64,000 nucleotides of DNA from Flavobacterium sp. SH_e (GTDB lineage: Bacteria; Bacteroidota; Bacteroidia; Flavobacteriales; Flavobacteriaceae): the NCBI RefSeq assembly GCF_025717045.1, contig NZ_JAOVZN010000005.1:310001-374000 (forward strand), in the 5' to 3' direction. The position numbers were made by a program, and so were the translations under genes. Below the pieces are notes generated by a model that was given only the letters and a program-made list of their open reading frames with translations, searched no databases and was not told the origin of the DNA. Shown in pieces: positions 34,234 to 43,564 of the stretch. Each line of letters opens with the position of its first letter. Positions within the stretch are counted from its first letter, which is position 1.

Positions 34234-34680
34234 ATGAAAACAACCATTTTATCAATTTTCTTGTTTATCTGTGCTATAACTCAGGCTCAAACCAAAGTAA
34301 TCTCACACAAAAGTCACAGCGGTTCCAGTAGTTCATTTGCGAAAGCATATCAAAATAATTTGTTTGATATTGGTCATTCTAACTTTGGAACACCTCCTGA
34401 AAGTCGCAAAATCATAGTTTTAGATACTGTTATTGCTTTAAACAATTCTCTTACAATACTAAAATTTAGAGAGTCTATTAAAAGTTATCCTAACGGTGTA
34501 AACTATAAACATCTAAAAAAATCAGATTTTAGATTTAAAACCAAAATGATAAAAGATAGCTTGTTCAATGGAAAAAACTCAGTTACAGTTATAAAATTAG
34601 CGCCCGAATATAGATACCCAATGTATTTTGCTAATCCTATAGAAGGTGTTATTTTTATAGGATTTAAAAAACCTTTTTAA
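34234..34680 (+). CDS. Small secreted protein, tandem paralogue 1
   Basis: A 148-residue protein with signal peptide ending ITQAQ. The mature N-terminus TKVISHKSHSGSSSSFAKAY, then NNLFDIGHSNFG, is almost identical to that of the next gene. The rest is a beta-rich sequence ending VIFIGFKKPF. The clustered His and Ser residues suggest metal or ligand binding, but no family was recognised. It lies 49 nt upstream of its paralogue; both precede a DoxX-like membrane gene. Confidence 0.7.
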   Translation: MKTTILSIFLFICAITQAQTKVISHKSHSGSSSSFAKAYQNNLFDIGHSNFGTPPESRKIIVLDTVIALNNSLTILKFRESIKSYPNGVNYKHLKKSDFRFKTKMIKDSLFNGKNSVTVIKLAPEYRYPMYFANPIEGVIFIGFKKPF

Positions 34681-34729
34681 TAAAAAAACATACGTTTTCG
34701 TTTATCAGATACTAACTAAAATTTAAATT

Positions 34730-35170
34730 ATGAAAACAGCCCTTCTATTTGTTCTATTCTTTATCGCTACAATCTGCCAAGCACAAACCAAATTAATCTC
34801 ACACAAAAGCCATAGCGGTTCTATAAGTACATTTGCAAAAGCATATCACAATAATTTGTTTGATATTGGTCATTCTAACTTCGGTTTATACGAAAGTCAT
34901 ATTAATAAGGTAGATACAATTATAGCAATAAACAACTCTATAACTTTAGTAAAATATAGACAATCTAAAAAAGAATACAAACAAGGAGTAAAATTTGAAG
35001 ATTTAGAGAAATCTGCATTCATCCATAAAACAGATACGCTTAAAAATCATCCTATATACAATAAAAAAAATACGGTAAAATCAATAAAGGCTTTTAATAC
35101 CGAGTTTGCTAAGGGGCATGATTTGACGCCACTTAATGAAATAGTATTCATCGGTTTTAAGAAAAAATAA
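34730..35170 (+). CDS. Small secreted protein, tandem paralogue 2
   Basis: A 146-residue paralogue of the preceding gene with signal (FFIATICQAQ) and the shared motifs LISHKSHSGSISTFAKAY and NNLFDIGHSNFG. It also keeps DTIIAINNSITLVKYRQS (compare DTVIALNNSLTILKFRES) and ends EIVFIGFKKK. Between the copies the middle third diverges. The 10-nt spacing to the membrane-protein gene suggests one transcript. Confidence 0.7.
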   Translation: MKTALLFVLFFIATICQAQTKLISHKSHSGSISTFAKAYHNNLFDIGHSNFGLYESHINKVDTIIAINNSITLVKYRQSKKEYKQGVKFEDLEKSAFIHKTDTLKNHPIYNKKNTVKSIKAFNTEFAKGHDLTPLNEIVFIGFKKK

Positions 35171-35180
35171 TACTTTCTAA

Positions 35181-36398
35181 ATGAAAAAAATAGGTTCATT
35201 TTTTTATCACGTCTTTCTAATATTTGCATTGTTAGGAGTTCTATTTGTGCCTTTTTCTTTTCGATATCTTGATTTTCAAAATCAAATAACGAGATTCCTT
35301 TTTGAAGATCTAATTCTTTTTATTGGCTCTTATTTTGAAAAAATTTCGATTTCAAATCCAGAAATCACTTCAGATTCAACAACGCTTTATTTATTGTTTT
35401 TACTTTTATTTGTTTTAGCATTTGCGTTTAGAACTTTTATATCTTTTTTCGATTTTTGGAAAATCAATAAAAATTTAATTCTTAATACAATTCAGATTGT
35501 TTTGCTCTATTATCTTGCTTGTATAATGCTTAAATATGGTTTTGATAAAATTTTTAAAGCTCAGTTTTATCTCCCAGAACCTAACATTTTATATACGCCG
35601 TTAGGAATGCTCGATAAAGATATTTTGTTCTGGAGCACTATGGGAACTTCTTATCGCTATAATCTTTTTATGGGATTAATGGAAGTTATCCCTGCTCTAA
35701 TGTTGTTTTACAACAGAACAAGAATTCTTGGACTTTTTATTCTTTTCGGAGTTTTAATAAATGTGGTTTCTATCAATTTCGGTTTTGATATTTCAGTGAA
35801 GTTGTATTCTTTGTTTTTATTATTGATCTGTTTTTTATTGCTTGTTCCGAGTTTGAAAAAATTAGCACAATTTTTTATCTTGAATAAACCTAGCTTATTA
35901 TCTCCATTTAAAGGCTCTGATTTAATTTTTTCAAAATCAAAAAGATTTATTTTAAAAGCTATTCTATTACTTTTCATTTTTATGGAATGCCTTTTCCCAT
36001 ATATTCAAAAAGGAAATTTTAACGATGATAATAGTCCGCGAAACCCACTGCATGGTGCTTATGAAGTTGTAAAAATAGAAGAAATGATAACGGCTAAAAG
36101 TACGCTTAACCTACATTTGAAACGTATTTTCATTCATCGAAATGATTATCTGATTTTTCAATATGCTGATGATGCAATGGAAGATTTCTATTTAGAAACT
36201 AATTCTCCGAATGAACTAACACTTAAAAATTATAATGGACAGAAAATAAAACTAGAATACAAATATTCAAAAGATTTAAAAAGATTAGAACTTTATTCAT
36301 CAGAATTAGGACTGAAAATACATTCCAAATCTTTACCTTGGAAAAAGTTACCATTATTGCAGCCTCTTTTTCATTGGACCGTAGATGAAATACATTAG
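35181..36398 (+). CDS. DoxX-like multi-pass membrane protein
   Basis: A 405-residue protein with about seven membrane helices in the first 290 residues, followed by a 120-residue soluble C-terminal domain. The centre (CIMLKYGFDKIFKAQF, LFWSTMGTSYRYNLFMGLME, GVLINVVSINFGFDISVKLY) is the pattern of DoxX-like proteins of Flavobacteriia. A role in redox or quinone-linked chemistry is known only for some family members. It is placed between the tandem secreted genes and an orphan CarboxypepD-reg protein. Confidence 0.65.
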   Translation: MKKIGSFFYHVFLIFALLGVLFVPFSFRYLDFQNQITRFLFEDLILFIGSYFEKISISNPEITSDSTTLYLLFLLLFVLAFAFRTFISFFDFWKINKNLILNTIQIVLLYYLACIMLKYGFDKIFKAQFYLPEPNILYTPLGMLDKDILFWSTMGTSYRYNLFMGLMEVIPALMLFYNRTRILGLFILFGVLINVVSINFGFDISVKLYSLFLLLICFLLLVPSLKKLAQFFILNKPSLLSPFKGSDLIFSKSKRFILKAILLLFIFMECLFPYIQKGNFNDDNSPRNPLHGAYEVVKIEEMITAKSTLNLHLKRIFIHRNDYLIFQYADDAMEDFYLETNSPNELTLKNYNGQKIKLEYKYSKDLKRLELYSSELGLKIHSKSLPWKKLPLLQPLFHWTVDEIH

Positions 36399-36418
36399 AG
36401 GCAAATAAATATTTCAAC

Positions 36419-36814
36419 ATGAAAACCTTAAAAATATTCTTTATCCTTATTCTATTTTCTCAAATAGCTTTTTCTCAAGATAGAATTGTTTTTGGTGTTA
36501 TTAAAGACAGTTCAGACATTCCTGCACCTGGAGCTACAGTTTTAGTTGAAGGGACAAAAAAATATACACAAACTAATTTTGATGGTTTTTACTCTATAAA
36601 AGTTAGCAGCGATCAATTTTTGATTTTTACCTACGTAGGAATGGTTCCGCAAAGGATTAGTGCATCTAAAAATGAAATTGATGTAATACTACAAATTGAT
36701 CATAATACCATTCTTTCTGATATAATACCTCCTCTTATACAAACAAAAAAGCCAAAAGATTTGAAGTCTGCAACTAAAAGCATCTCAGCTGAAGACATAG
36801 AGAAACCCGAATGA
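36419..36814 (+). CDS. Orphan carboxypeptidase-regulatory-like domain protein
   Basis: A 131-residue secreted protein: signal to SQIAFS, then a CarboxypepD_reg-like domain (VFGVIKDSSDIPAPGATVLV, NFDGFYSIKV, FTYVGMVPQ), then 35 polar residues. This domain is normally the N-terminus of SusC-type TonB receptors; here no plug or barrel follows, so it is either a free-standing module or the stump of a receptor. The stop codon lies inside the terminator stem at 36803-36830. Confidence 0.7.
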   Translation: MKTLKIFFILILFSQIAFSQDRIVFGVIKDSSDIPAPGATVLVEGTKKYTQTNFDGFYSIKVSSDQFLIFTYVGMVPQRISASKNEIDVILQIDHNTILSDIIPPLIQTKKPKDLKSATKSISAEDIEKPE

Positions 36815-36838
36815 CAATTCAAACGGGTTTTATTTTAT
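36803..36838 (+). terminator. Terminator overlapping a stop codon
   Basis: AAACCCG (36803-36809) pairs with CGGGTTT (36824-36830), then TATTTTATTT. The hairpin includes the last codons and stop of the upstream gene. Confidence 0.6.
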
Positions 36839-36863
36839 TTCTGTATTGAATTTCTTAAATCTA

Positions 36864-37700
36864 TTATGAGTATTTCACAAAATTGATAATGTGTTTTGAA
36901 GTCAATTCTGGAAATTGATGCTGAGGCGCATGTCCAGTTCCTGCATAAACAACCATTTGAGCATTAGTCATTTGATTAAAAATAGTGTACCAATTTTCGA
37001 CAGCAAAACTTATATCATGATCTCCTGAAATAATCAAAATTGGTGTTTTTGTTTTTTTAATCTGCTCTCTAAAATTCAAATCATCTTCTCTAAAACCATC
37101 TCCTCCCCCAAAATATAATTGGAAAACATCCATTGTAGAAGGAATTTTTTCTACTTCAATTTTTTTATGGATTCTGTCGTGCGACGCTTTTGCCGCCAAT
37201 TTACTAGATTCTGATTTTGGTTCGAAAAACAAAACAATCTCGTCTTCAAAATCATTTAATGGTTTCAGAGCTGCATCAAAAAAAACTTGCTCAATCGGAA
37301 TCTCATTTTTCCCAGGAGGATTTGTTCCAACCAATATTGCATGCGTTACAAGATTAGGATATAGCAAAGTAGCAGCCTGCGCCACTAATCCGCCATAAGA
37401 CCAGCCTAAAACTGCAATAGAATCTAATTTCAAAATATCAGCAAGGTCTTTAATATCCTTTGCAACAACGGTTATATCTGGTGTCAAAGTACCAGTAGAA
37501 GAGCCAATTCCGGTATAATCAAATACAATAACATTAAATTTTTTAGCCAACAATGCAATAAATAGCGGATCCCAAGTATCGAGAATTCCCCTAAAACGAT
37601 TCACAAAAAATATCGCTTTCCCTTTACCATAAGAGCGATAAGCAATTTTACGATCGCCAGCATCGGCATAACGTGTCTCTGCATCATAAATTTTTTTCAT
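36864..37700 (-). CDS. Alpha/beta hydrolase
   Basis: A 278-residue cytoplasmic hydrolase with nucleophile elbow GWSYGG (Ser101), acid ISGDHD and His in GTGHAPQHQ. The entry strand FFVNRFRGILDTWDPL has Asn-Arg where many relatives have His-Gly. It could be an esterase, haloperoxidase-like or lactonase enzyme. Single gene, 287 bp from the divergent hydrolase at 37988; I did not find a clear promoter. Confidence 0.8.
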   Translation of the reverse strand: MKKIYDAETRYADAGDRKIAYRSYGKGKAIFFVNRFRGILDTWDPLFIALLAKKFNVIVFDYTGIGSSTGTLTPDITVVAKDIKDLADILKLDSIAVLGWSYGGLVAQAATLLYPNLVTHAILVGTNPPGKNEIPIEQVFFDAALKPLNDFEDEIVLFFEPKSESSKLAAKASHDRIHKKIEVEKIPSTMDVFQLYFGGGDGFREDDLNFREQIKKTKTPILIISGDHDISFAVENWYTIFNQMTNAQMVVYAGTGHAPQHQFPELTSKHIINFVKYS

Positions 37701-37987
37701 AATTATAATTTAAAGATTGGTTTCAAAATAATTCTTTTGCATTTGCGACAGTCAAAGATTAAACCAAAACACAAAATCTATTGAATACAAAGGCTTTACA
37801 TTTTTATACTGTATTATCAATCATGATATTTCAATACTTAAAACTTCTTTTTAACGATATATAATAATTCTAAAATCTTCTTCAATTAAGAATACTATTG
37901 TAATCAACACTTTATTAAAAAGGCATTGCTTTTGTTTCTGTAAATCAAATTGTTCTGCATTCAAAAAAATAATCTAATTAAGCTGAT

Positions 37988-38773
37988 ATGTATTTATCTA
38001 ATAAAAAAACGATTATGTTTATTACAGGAGCATTTGTAAATCATTCCTGCTGGAAAGAATGGATTATTTTTTTTGAAAGTAAAGGTTATAAAACCGTAGC
38101 GCCGCCTTGGCCACACAAAAATGAATCTTCAGATGTTTTAAGACAAACACATCCGAATTCAAAAATTGCTAAAATCCGTCTCAACAATTTATTGGATTAT
38201 TACATCGAAATCATTGAAAAATTGCCTGAAAAACCAATTCTAATCGGGCATTCTTATGGAGGTCTTTTGACACAATTATTAATTCAGAAAGATTTAGGAT
38301 ATGCCGGAATTTGCATACATCCTTTTCCTCCTGGCAAAATGTTATATTTCAATTTTTCCTTTTATAAAATCATTCTGTATTTTTCAGATTGTTTTATTTC
38401 GAAACAAAAAACCTATTTATTGTCTCTAAAAAATTGGAAACATTTTTTCAGCAATCAAATGTCTTTTGAAGAACAGAAAGACAGTTATGAAAAATTAGTA
38501 ATTCCAGAATCCAAATTAGTTTTGGGCGATATATTTTCTAAATCGGCAAATATAAATTTCAAAAACAAACACAATCCTATTTTATTTTTGGCAAGTTTTG
38601 ACGATCATTTTATTCCGTCTGCAATTATTTATTCCAATTTTAAAAAATATAAAAACATACATTCTATCACTTGTTATAAAGAATTCCGAGATACCAATCA
38701 TTTGGTTTTAGTCCATCGAAATTGGAAAACTGTTGCTGAATTTATCGCGAACTGGTTAGAAAAAATTGCTTAG
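37988..38773 (+). CDS. Alpha/beta hydrolase
   Basis: A 261-residue hydrolase, homologous to the gene at 45244 (shared FVN..W.EW, LPEKPxLIGHSxxG and INFKxxHxPILF). The nucleophile is Ser89 in GHSYGG; the C-terminal catalytic His is in DTNHLVL. The oxyanion region [12 protein letters not shown] lacks the usual HG. Its stop overlaps by 3 nt the convergent stop of the sigma-54 activator gene. Substrate unknown. Confidence 0.75.
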   Translation: MYLSNKKTIMFITGAFVNHSCWKEWIIFFESKGYKTVAPPWPHKNESSDVLRQTHPNSKIAKIRLNNLLDYYIEIIEKLPEKPILIGHSYGGLLTQLLIQKDLGYAGICIHPFPPGKMLYFNFSFYKIILYFSDCFISKQKTYLLSLKNWKHFFSNQMSFEEQKDSYEKLVIPESKLVLGDIFSKSANINFKNKHNPILFLASFDDHFIPSAIIYSNFKKYKNIHSITCYKEFRDTNHLVLVHRNWKTVAEFIANWLEKIA

Positions 38774-40743
38774 CTAATCTCTTTTTTAATTTCCAGTTTC
38801 TTTATTTTAGAGTTTAAAGTTGAAGGATGAATATCTAAAATTTCTGCTGCACCGCCAGCTCCTGAAATTTTTCCATTGCATTTTTTTAGAATATATAAAA
38901 TATAATCTCTTTCGTTTTCTAAAATAGTCTTTATCGAAAATGGTTCAGAAACCTGTTCTGGATGCATTTTAGAAGACATTGAAAGTTCTATTTCTTTTAT
39001 CGTATTTCCTTCTGTCAATAAAATGGCGCGTTGCATAACGTGTTCAAGCTCTCTGATATTTCCTGGCCAATTGTAATTCATAATTTGCTGCAAAGCAAAA
39101 TCAGAAAGATTTGGAGCTTTTCTGCCCATTTTTTCGCTGTAAACTTTTATAAAATGATTGGCAAGATCTGGAATATCTTCTTTTCGCTTTTTTAAAGAAG
39201 GAACAATAATAGGGAAAACGTGAAGACGATAATACAAGTCCATTCTGAATCTTCCAGCTGCTACTTCTTCTTCCAAATTTTTATTTGTGGCCGCAATAAT
39301 TCTAACATCAATTTTTAAAGATGATGTTCCGCCAACGCGTTCAATTTCTCTTTCCTGCAAAACACGCAATAATTTTACTTGAAGTTCCAGCGACATCTCT
39401 CCTATTTCATCAAGAAAAACTGTTCCGCCATCTGCCAGTTCAAATTTTCCAATTCTTCGATCTACAGCTCCTGTAAAAGCGCCTTTTTCGTGTCCAAAAA
39501 GCAAAGATTCTGCAAGATTTTCAGGAATCGCTCCACAATTTATTATAACCAGTGGCTTCTCTTTTCTATCAGATAAAGAGTGAATACTTTGTGCGATTTT
39601 CTCTTTTCCTGTACCACTTTCGCCTAAAACTAAAACGGAAGTATCTGAAGGAGCCACTTTTCGTATATAATTGAAAACAGAAATCATTTGCGAACTATTG
39701 CCAATAATTCCTTCAAAACCTACAGCAGCTGTTTCTGGTTTTTCTTTTTTTATTTCCTTTTTTTGAAGAGGCAAACTCGTTTCTTGTGTCGAATAAATTT
39801 TAGCAATAAACTGAGAAAAAGTATGCTCGAGTGCTTTCAAAAGCTTTAGACTTTCTTGAGAATAAACATTCAGGTTTCGGCTATAAAAAGTAAAATGATA
39901 GCTCTGGATCGCTGCAATTGAAACAGGAAAAATCAAATACGATTTTATTCTAAAATTATGAGTTATCAAAGCTTTTATTGGCGCTTCCTGCAAATTATTA
40001 ATTAATGATTCTTCACTATAGATAATTGCTTCTTTATCAATTATTGACTTTTTGTAAGCCTCATCAATTTCTTTCAGAGATAAATCTGTTATTTGAGAAA
40101 GCTTTTTAGAATCGACAATTTGATAAAGATCAATATTTTTGCGAATGATTCCCAGATTATCGTAATGTGTTGTGGTAATAAATCCTGTTTCTAAATAATC
40201 AAACGGAATAAAAGTCTGGATAATTTTGGCGAAAGCCAGAAGCGCGTCGTCTTTCTTTACATTTGAATTTATAATCTCAGTAATTTCTTTTTGAAGCTGA
40301 AACTGCTGCATTAACTGCGATTCTAAACTATATTGCTGACGAAAAAATGCAATTTCTAAAGTTGTCAAAACATCCTGATCGCGAAATGGTTTCACAATAA
40401 ATCCGTAAGGATGGGTTGTTTTTGCTTGATCTAAAATGCCTTTACTCGAATTTGCCGAAATAAATATAAATCCGATATATTTTTCTTTAAGATAATGAGC
40501 CAGTTCTATTCCGTTTCTGCTCCCTTTTAACATGATATCCAGAATAACTAAATCTGGTTTTTCGATCTGAATCTGATCCAAAGCCTGCTCAACCGATCGT
40601 GCAATTCCTGTTACTTCATAATTTGCTTTTTCGAGAATTAATTGCAAATCGTGCGCTTCAATAAATTGATCTTCTACAATTAAAATTCGTTTTTTCAAAC
40701 CTGAAGAAACAGCTTCATATCCGTTATCGGGAGACTTTTTCAT
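38770..40743 (-). CDS. Sigma-54-dependent response regulator (REC-AAA+-HTH), paralogue
   Basis: A 657-residue NtrC-type activator, paralogous to 22735-24642. Receiver phosphoacceptor Asp69 (VILDIMLKG), a GAF-like middle region, Walker A GESGTGKE, loop GAFTGA in [29 protein letters not shown], and a Fis-type HTH ([20 protein letters not shown]). It is transcribed away from the partner kinase at 40949, unlike the first pair where both genes form one operon. The -7 box CAAAAATA on the plus strand at 40787-40794 (TATTTTTG on the minus strand) is a likely promoter. Confidence 0.9.
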   Translation of the reverse strand: MKKSPDNGYEAVSSGLKKRILIVEDQFIEAHDLQLILEKANYEVTGIARSVEQALDQIQIEKPDLVILDIMLKGSRNGIELAHYLKEKYIGFIFISANSSKGILDQAKTTHPYGFIVKPFRDQDVLTTLEIAFFRQQYSLESQLMQQFQLQKEITEIINSNVKKDDALLAFAKIIQTFIPFDYLETGFITTTHYDNLGIIRKNIDLYQIVDSKKLSQITDLSLKEIDEAYKKSIIDKEAIIYSEESLINNLQEAPIKALITHNFRIKSYLIFPVSIAAIQSYHFTFYSRNLNVYSQESLKLLKALEHTFSQFIAKIYSTQETSLPLQKKEIKKEKPETAAVGFEGIIGNSSQMISVFNYIRKVAPSDTSVLVLGESGTGKEKIAQSIHSLSDRKEKPLVIINCGAIPENLAESLLFGHEKGAFTGAVDRRIGKFELADGGTVFLDEIGEMSLELQVKLLRVLQEREIERVGGTSSLKIDVRIIAATNKNLEEEVAAGRFRMDLYYRLHVFPIIVPSLKKRKEDIPDLANHFIKVYSEKMGRKAPNLSDFALQQIMNYNWPGNIRELEHVMQRAILLTEGNTIKEIELSMSSKMHPEQVSEPFSIKTILENERDYILYILKKCNGKISGAGGAAEILDIHPSTLNSKIKKLEIKKEIS

Positions 40744-40786
40744 AAGTGAGTAAATTTTGTCTTATATTGCACTTAATTAATTGATA

Positions 40787-40910
40787 CAAAAATAGTTAAT
40801 TATAATAATTAAATTTAATCGTTTCCAAATTTAGATAAATTAAAATCACAATTAACCGTAATTTTCATATTATTTTTTAAAAGATCAAAAAATGTTTCTG
40901 TTTATATTTG
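40787..40910. promoter_or_regulatory. Divergent promoters of the second two-component pair
   Basis: Minus strand: TATTTTTG (40794-40787) for the regulator. Plus strand: TATATTTG (40903-40910) for the kinase, 39 bp before its ATG. Neither has a good TTTG at -33, so both may depend on an activator. The sequence between is very AT-rich. Confidence 0.45.
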
Positions 40911-40948
40911 TTAATCAAAAACTTACTAAAATTTAATTTTAATAAACC

Positions 40949-43384
40949 ATGAGGCTACTTTACTCGTTTTGTCTGCTGTTTTTAATTGTACTTAATTCTG
41001 AAGCGCAAAACCATCCTGCAACAGCAAATTATGACTTAAAAAAGAAGCGTTTATTAATACAAACTTGTTCTATTTATTTATACAATTCTAATCAAGGATC
41101 AATTGATGCTGACAGTTCTGTAGTTTTAACGTGCAAAGCCTATAAACTTCCTGTTTCTTTAGCTTATGATGAAGGTTTTAATGACGGCTCTTACTTAATT
41201 GGAAATGATTTAATTGAAAGAGGAAATATTGACGCTGCCAAAAAGCTTTTTCTCAAATCAAAAAACGTAGATAAAGTAAAACTGGCTTTACAATTGGGAA
41301 ATTATTATTTGTTCCTGCCTTTTACAAAACCAGATGATTTAAAAAACGCCAATTTTTATATAACTGAAGCGCTAAAAATCAGTAATCAGTTAAAAATCCA
41401 AAAGTGGCAACATCAGAGTTTAATGCTGCAAGGAAAGTTCTATTTTCAAGTTAATAATTATCCTGAAAGCAAAAAATGCTTTTTGCAAGTTGTAAACGAA
41501 TGCCGAAAGCAAAACGATAAAGTCGTTCTGGCAGATGCATTGCTTAATCAGGCAACCTATCAATACGATTTAGATCCTGAAAAAGAGAAAATTTTAAAAG
41601 AAGCCGAAGTTCTATATAAAGCTTTAGGTTTTGAAGAAAAAGTAATTGAAACAAAAACAAAACTGGGGACGATTTATTTCTGGCACGGAAAAATAAATGA
41701 TGCGAAGAAAATCCTGTATCAAAATATTGCTGCGATGCGAAAAATTGGCTTTAAGCAACAGCAATTTGGAGAAACGACTATTGCGTATATTGAAGCTATT
41801 CAATTTAATTTGAAAGCTGCTTTATACTATGCTCAAAAAAGTGTAGAAACAATGGAATCTACAAAAGACTACACTTTTGCGGACATTTTTTATATGCGCC
41901 TCGGATTAGTGTATTTGCAGATGGGACATACGGACGAAGCTATTAAAATGGCTGAAAAAAGTATTAAGTACGGACAAAATGTTTATAGTAGTGGCAGCTG
42001 GTATAAAAGCTTTATCACAGCCACTGCATCATTGTCTATGAAAGGAAAAAACAAAGAGGCGATTGAATACATGAATTCTATTACGAGCAATTATCCGCCT
42101 CCAAATGACATTGACAATATGCTGATGAATTTTGCCTACGCAAATTGCTACTGGCGAATTAAAAATTATGGTACAGCCGAAAAGTATTTTATAAAGTCTG
42201 GAGAAGCTGCAGATCGTTTAGATTCACCGCAGACTTATCGAGATGTTTGCAATACTTATGCGTCTATTGCTTTGTTTTATGCAAATCGAAACAATCTCCA
42301 GAAAACAAAATTATATGTTGATAAAATCGAGGCTATTTCAAAGAAGTACAGCAAGAACTACAATTCAGAAGCATTACAAATGTCTTTATACAAAATAGAT
42401 TCGCTTAATGGAGATTTTAAAGCTGCTTTAGTGCATCATAAATTGTATAAAAAATTGAGTGATTCTCTTTTAGATTATTCGAAAAACAAACAAATTGAAG
42501 AGCTCAAAATTCAGTATGAAACAGAAAATAAAGAACAAAAAATCAAACAATTAGATAAAGAAACGAATCTGCAGGAAGCGGCATTAAAAAAATCCAAATT
42601 ATTAAACACACTTTCTATTTGGAGTTTAATTTTATTGCTTCTTACTGTTGTTTTGCTGTACAACCGATATCGTCTGAAACAAAAAAGCAATGCCGAGCTA
42701 GCACTTAAAGAAAAAGAAATTAATCTGAAAAATATAAATCTTAGGCATTTGCTTGATGAAAAAGAATGGCTTTTAAAAGAAATTCATCATCGTGTAAAAA
42801 ACAATCTTCAAACTGTTATAAGTCTGCTTAATTCGCAATCGGCCTATTTGGACAATGATATGGCGCTGTCAGCAATTAAAAACAGCCAGCATCGTATTCA
42901 CTCCATGTCTTTGATTCACCAGAAATTGTATAATTCGGAGAATATTTCGACGATAAATATGCCCAATTATATCAGAGAATTGGTCGAATATCTTAGAGAA
43001 TCTTTTTCGCTTGGACAACGCATTCGTTTTGAACTAAAAATTGATCCGCTAGAATTGGATGTTGCGCAGGCAGTTCCGTTGGGACTTATTTTAAATGAAT
43101 CCATAACAAATTCAATTAAATATGCTTTTCCAGATAATCAAACTGGGATGATCTATATCACGCTCGAAGCTACTTCGGAAGAGAAATATCTGCTTACAAT
43201 TGCAGATAATGGAGTTGGTTTTGATGCGAATATGAGCTTTACAAAAATCAATTCTTTTGGTTTGAGTTTAATAAAAGGCTTAAGCGACGATTTGGATGCA
43301 GTTTTTTCTATGGAAAATAATAACGGAACGATTCTTAAAATTGAGTTTTTAAAAGAATTTCCAATTAATGAAAAAAGAAGATAA
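40949..43384 (+). CDS. TPR-containing HisKA_2 sensor histidine kinase, paralogue
   Basis: An 811-residue kinase with signal peptide (LLFLIVLNSEAQ), a long TPR-like periplasmic part (AKKLFLKSKNVDKVKLALQL; EAIKMAEKSIKYGQN), one membrane helix near 555-572 (LLNTLSIWSLILLLLTVVLL), coiled coil, HisKA_2 box EIHHRVKNNLQ (His613/614) and HATPase with NSIKYAF and ADNGVGF. The same layout and many identical motifs as 20269-22728 show a duplication. It is divergent from its probable regulator and followed by a sigma-54-like promoter and an esterase gene. Confidence 0.85.
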   Translation: MRLLYSFCLLFLIVLNSEAQNHPATANYDLKKKRLLIQTCSIYLYNSNQGSIDADSSVVLTCKAYKLPVSLAYDEGFNDGSYLIGNDLIERGNIDAAKKLFLKSKNVDKVKLALQLGNYYLFLPFTKPDDLKNANFYITEALKISNQLKIQKWQHQSLMLQGKFYFQVNNYPESKKCFLQVVNECRKQNDKVVLADALLNQATYQYDLDPEKEKILKEAEVLYKALGFEEKVIETKTKLGTIYFWHGKINDAKKILYQNIAAMRKIGFKQQQFGETTIAYIEAIQFNLKAALYYAQKSVETMESTKDYTFADIFYMRLGLVYLQMGHTDEAIKMAEKSIKYGQNVYSSGSWYKSFITATASLSMKGKNKEAIEYMNSITSNYPPPNDIDNMLMNFAYANCYWRIKNYGTAEKYFIKSGEAADRLDSPQTYRDVCNTYASIALFYANRNNLQKTKLYVDKIEAISKKYSKNYNSEALQMSLYKIDSLNGDFKAALVHHKLYKKLSDSLLDYSKNKQIEELKIQYETENKEQKIKQLDKETNLQEAALKKSKLLNTLSIWSLILLLLTVVLLYNRYRLKQKSNAELALKEKEINLKNINLRHLLDEKEWLLKEIHHRVKNNLQTVISLLNSQSAYLDNDMALSAIKNSQHRIHSMSLIHQKLYNSENISTINMPNYIRELVEYLRESFSLGQRIRFELKIDPLELDVAQAVPLGLILNESITNSIKYAFPDNQTGMIYITLEATSEEKYLLTIADNGVGFDANMSFTKINSFGLSLIKGLSDDLDAVFSMENNNGTILKIEFLKEFPINEKRR

Positions 43385-43513
43385 TTTGACCAATTAAACT
43401 TTAATTTCCCTTATAGCGAAATCTCACTAATCTAAATTTGTTTAACGAAATATAGCATTTTTTAATCTTATAAAAAGTACTAAAACCTCCTATTTACGGG
43501 TGTTTTATTGGCA

Positions 43514-43529
43514 TGGCATGTAAATTGGT
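43514..43529 (+). promoter_or_regulatory. Possible sigma-54 (-24/-12) promoter upstream of esterase gene
   Basis: TGGCATG-TAAA-TTGGT resembles TGGCACG-N4-TTGCW with correct spacing, but the -12 GC is GG. It lies 35 bp before the ATG at 43565 and close to a sigma-54 activator gene. An alternative TAAATTTG box is at 43433-43440. Confidence 0.3.
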
Positions 43530-43564
43530 TTTTCTGGGAAAATTAACCCTTAAAACCATTTATT

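Noticed and set aside
37919..37936. GGCATTGCTTTTGTT as sigma-54 promoter of the hydrolase at 37988
   Set aside because: -12 element is GT and -24 lacks the leading T; too weak.
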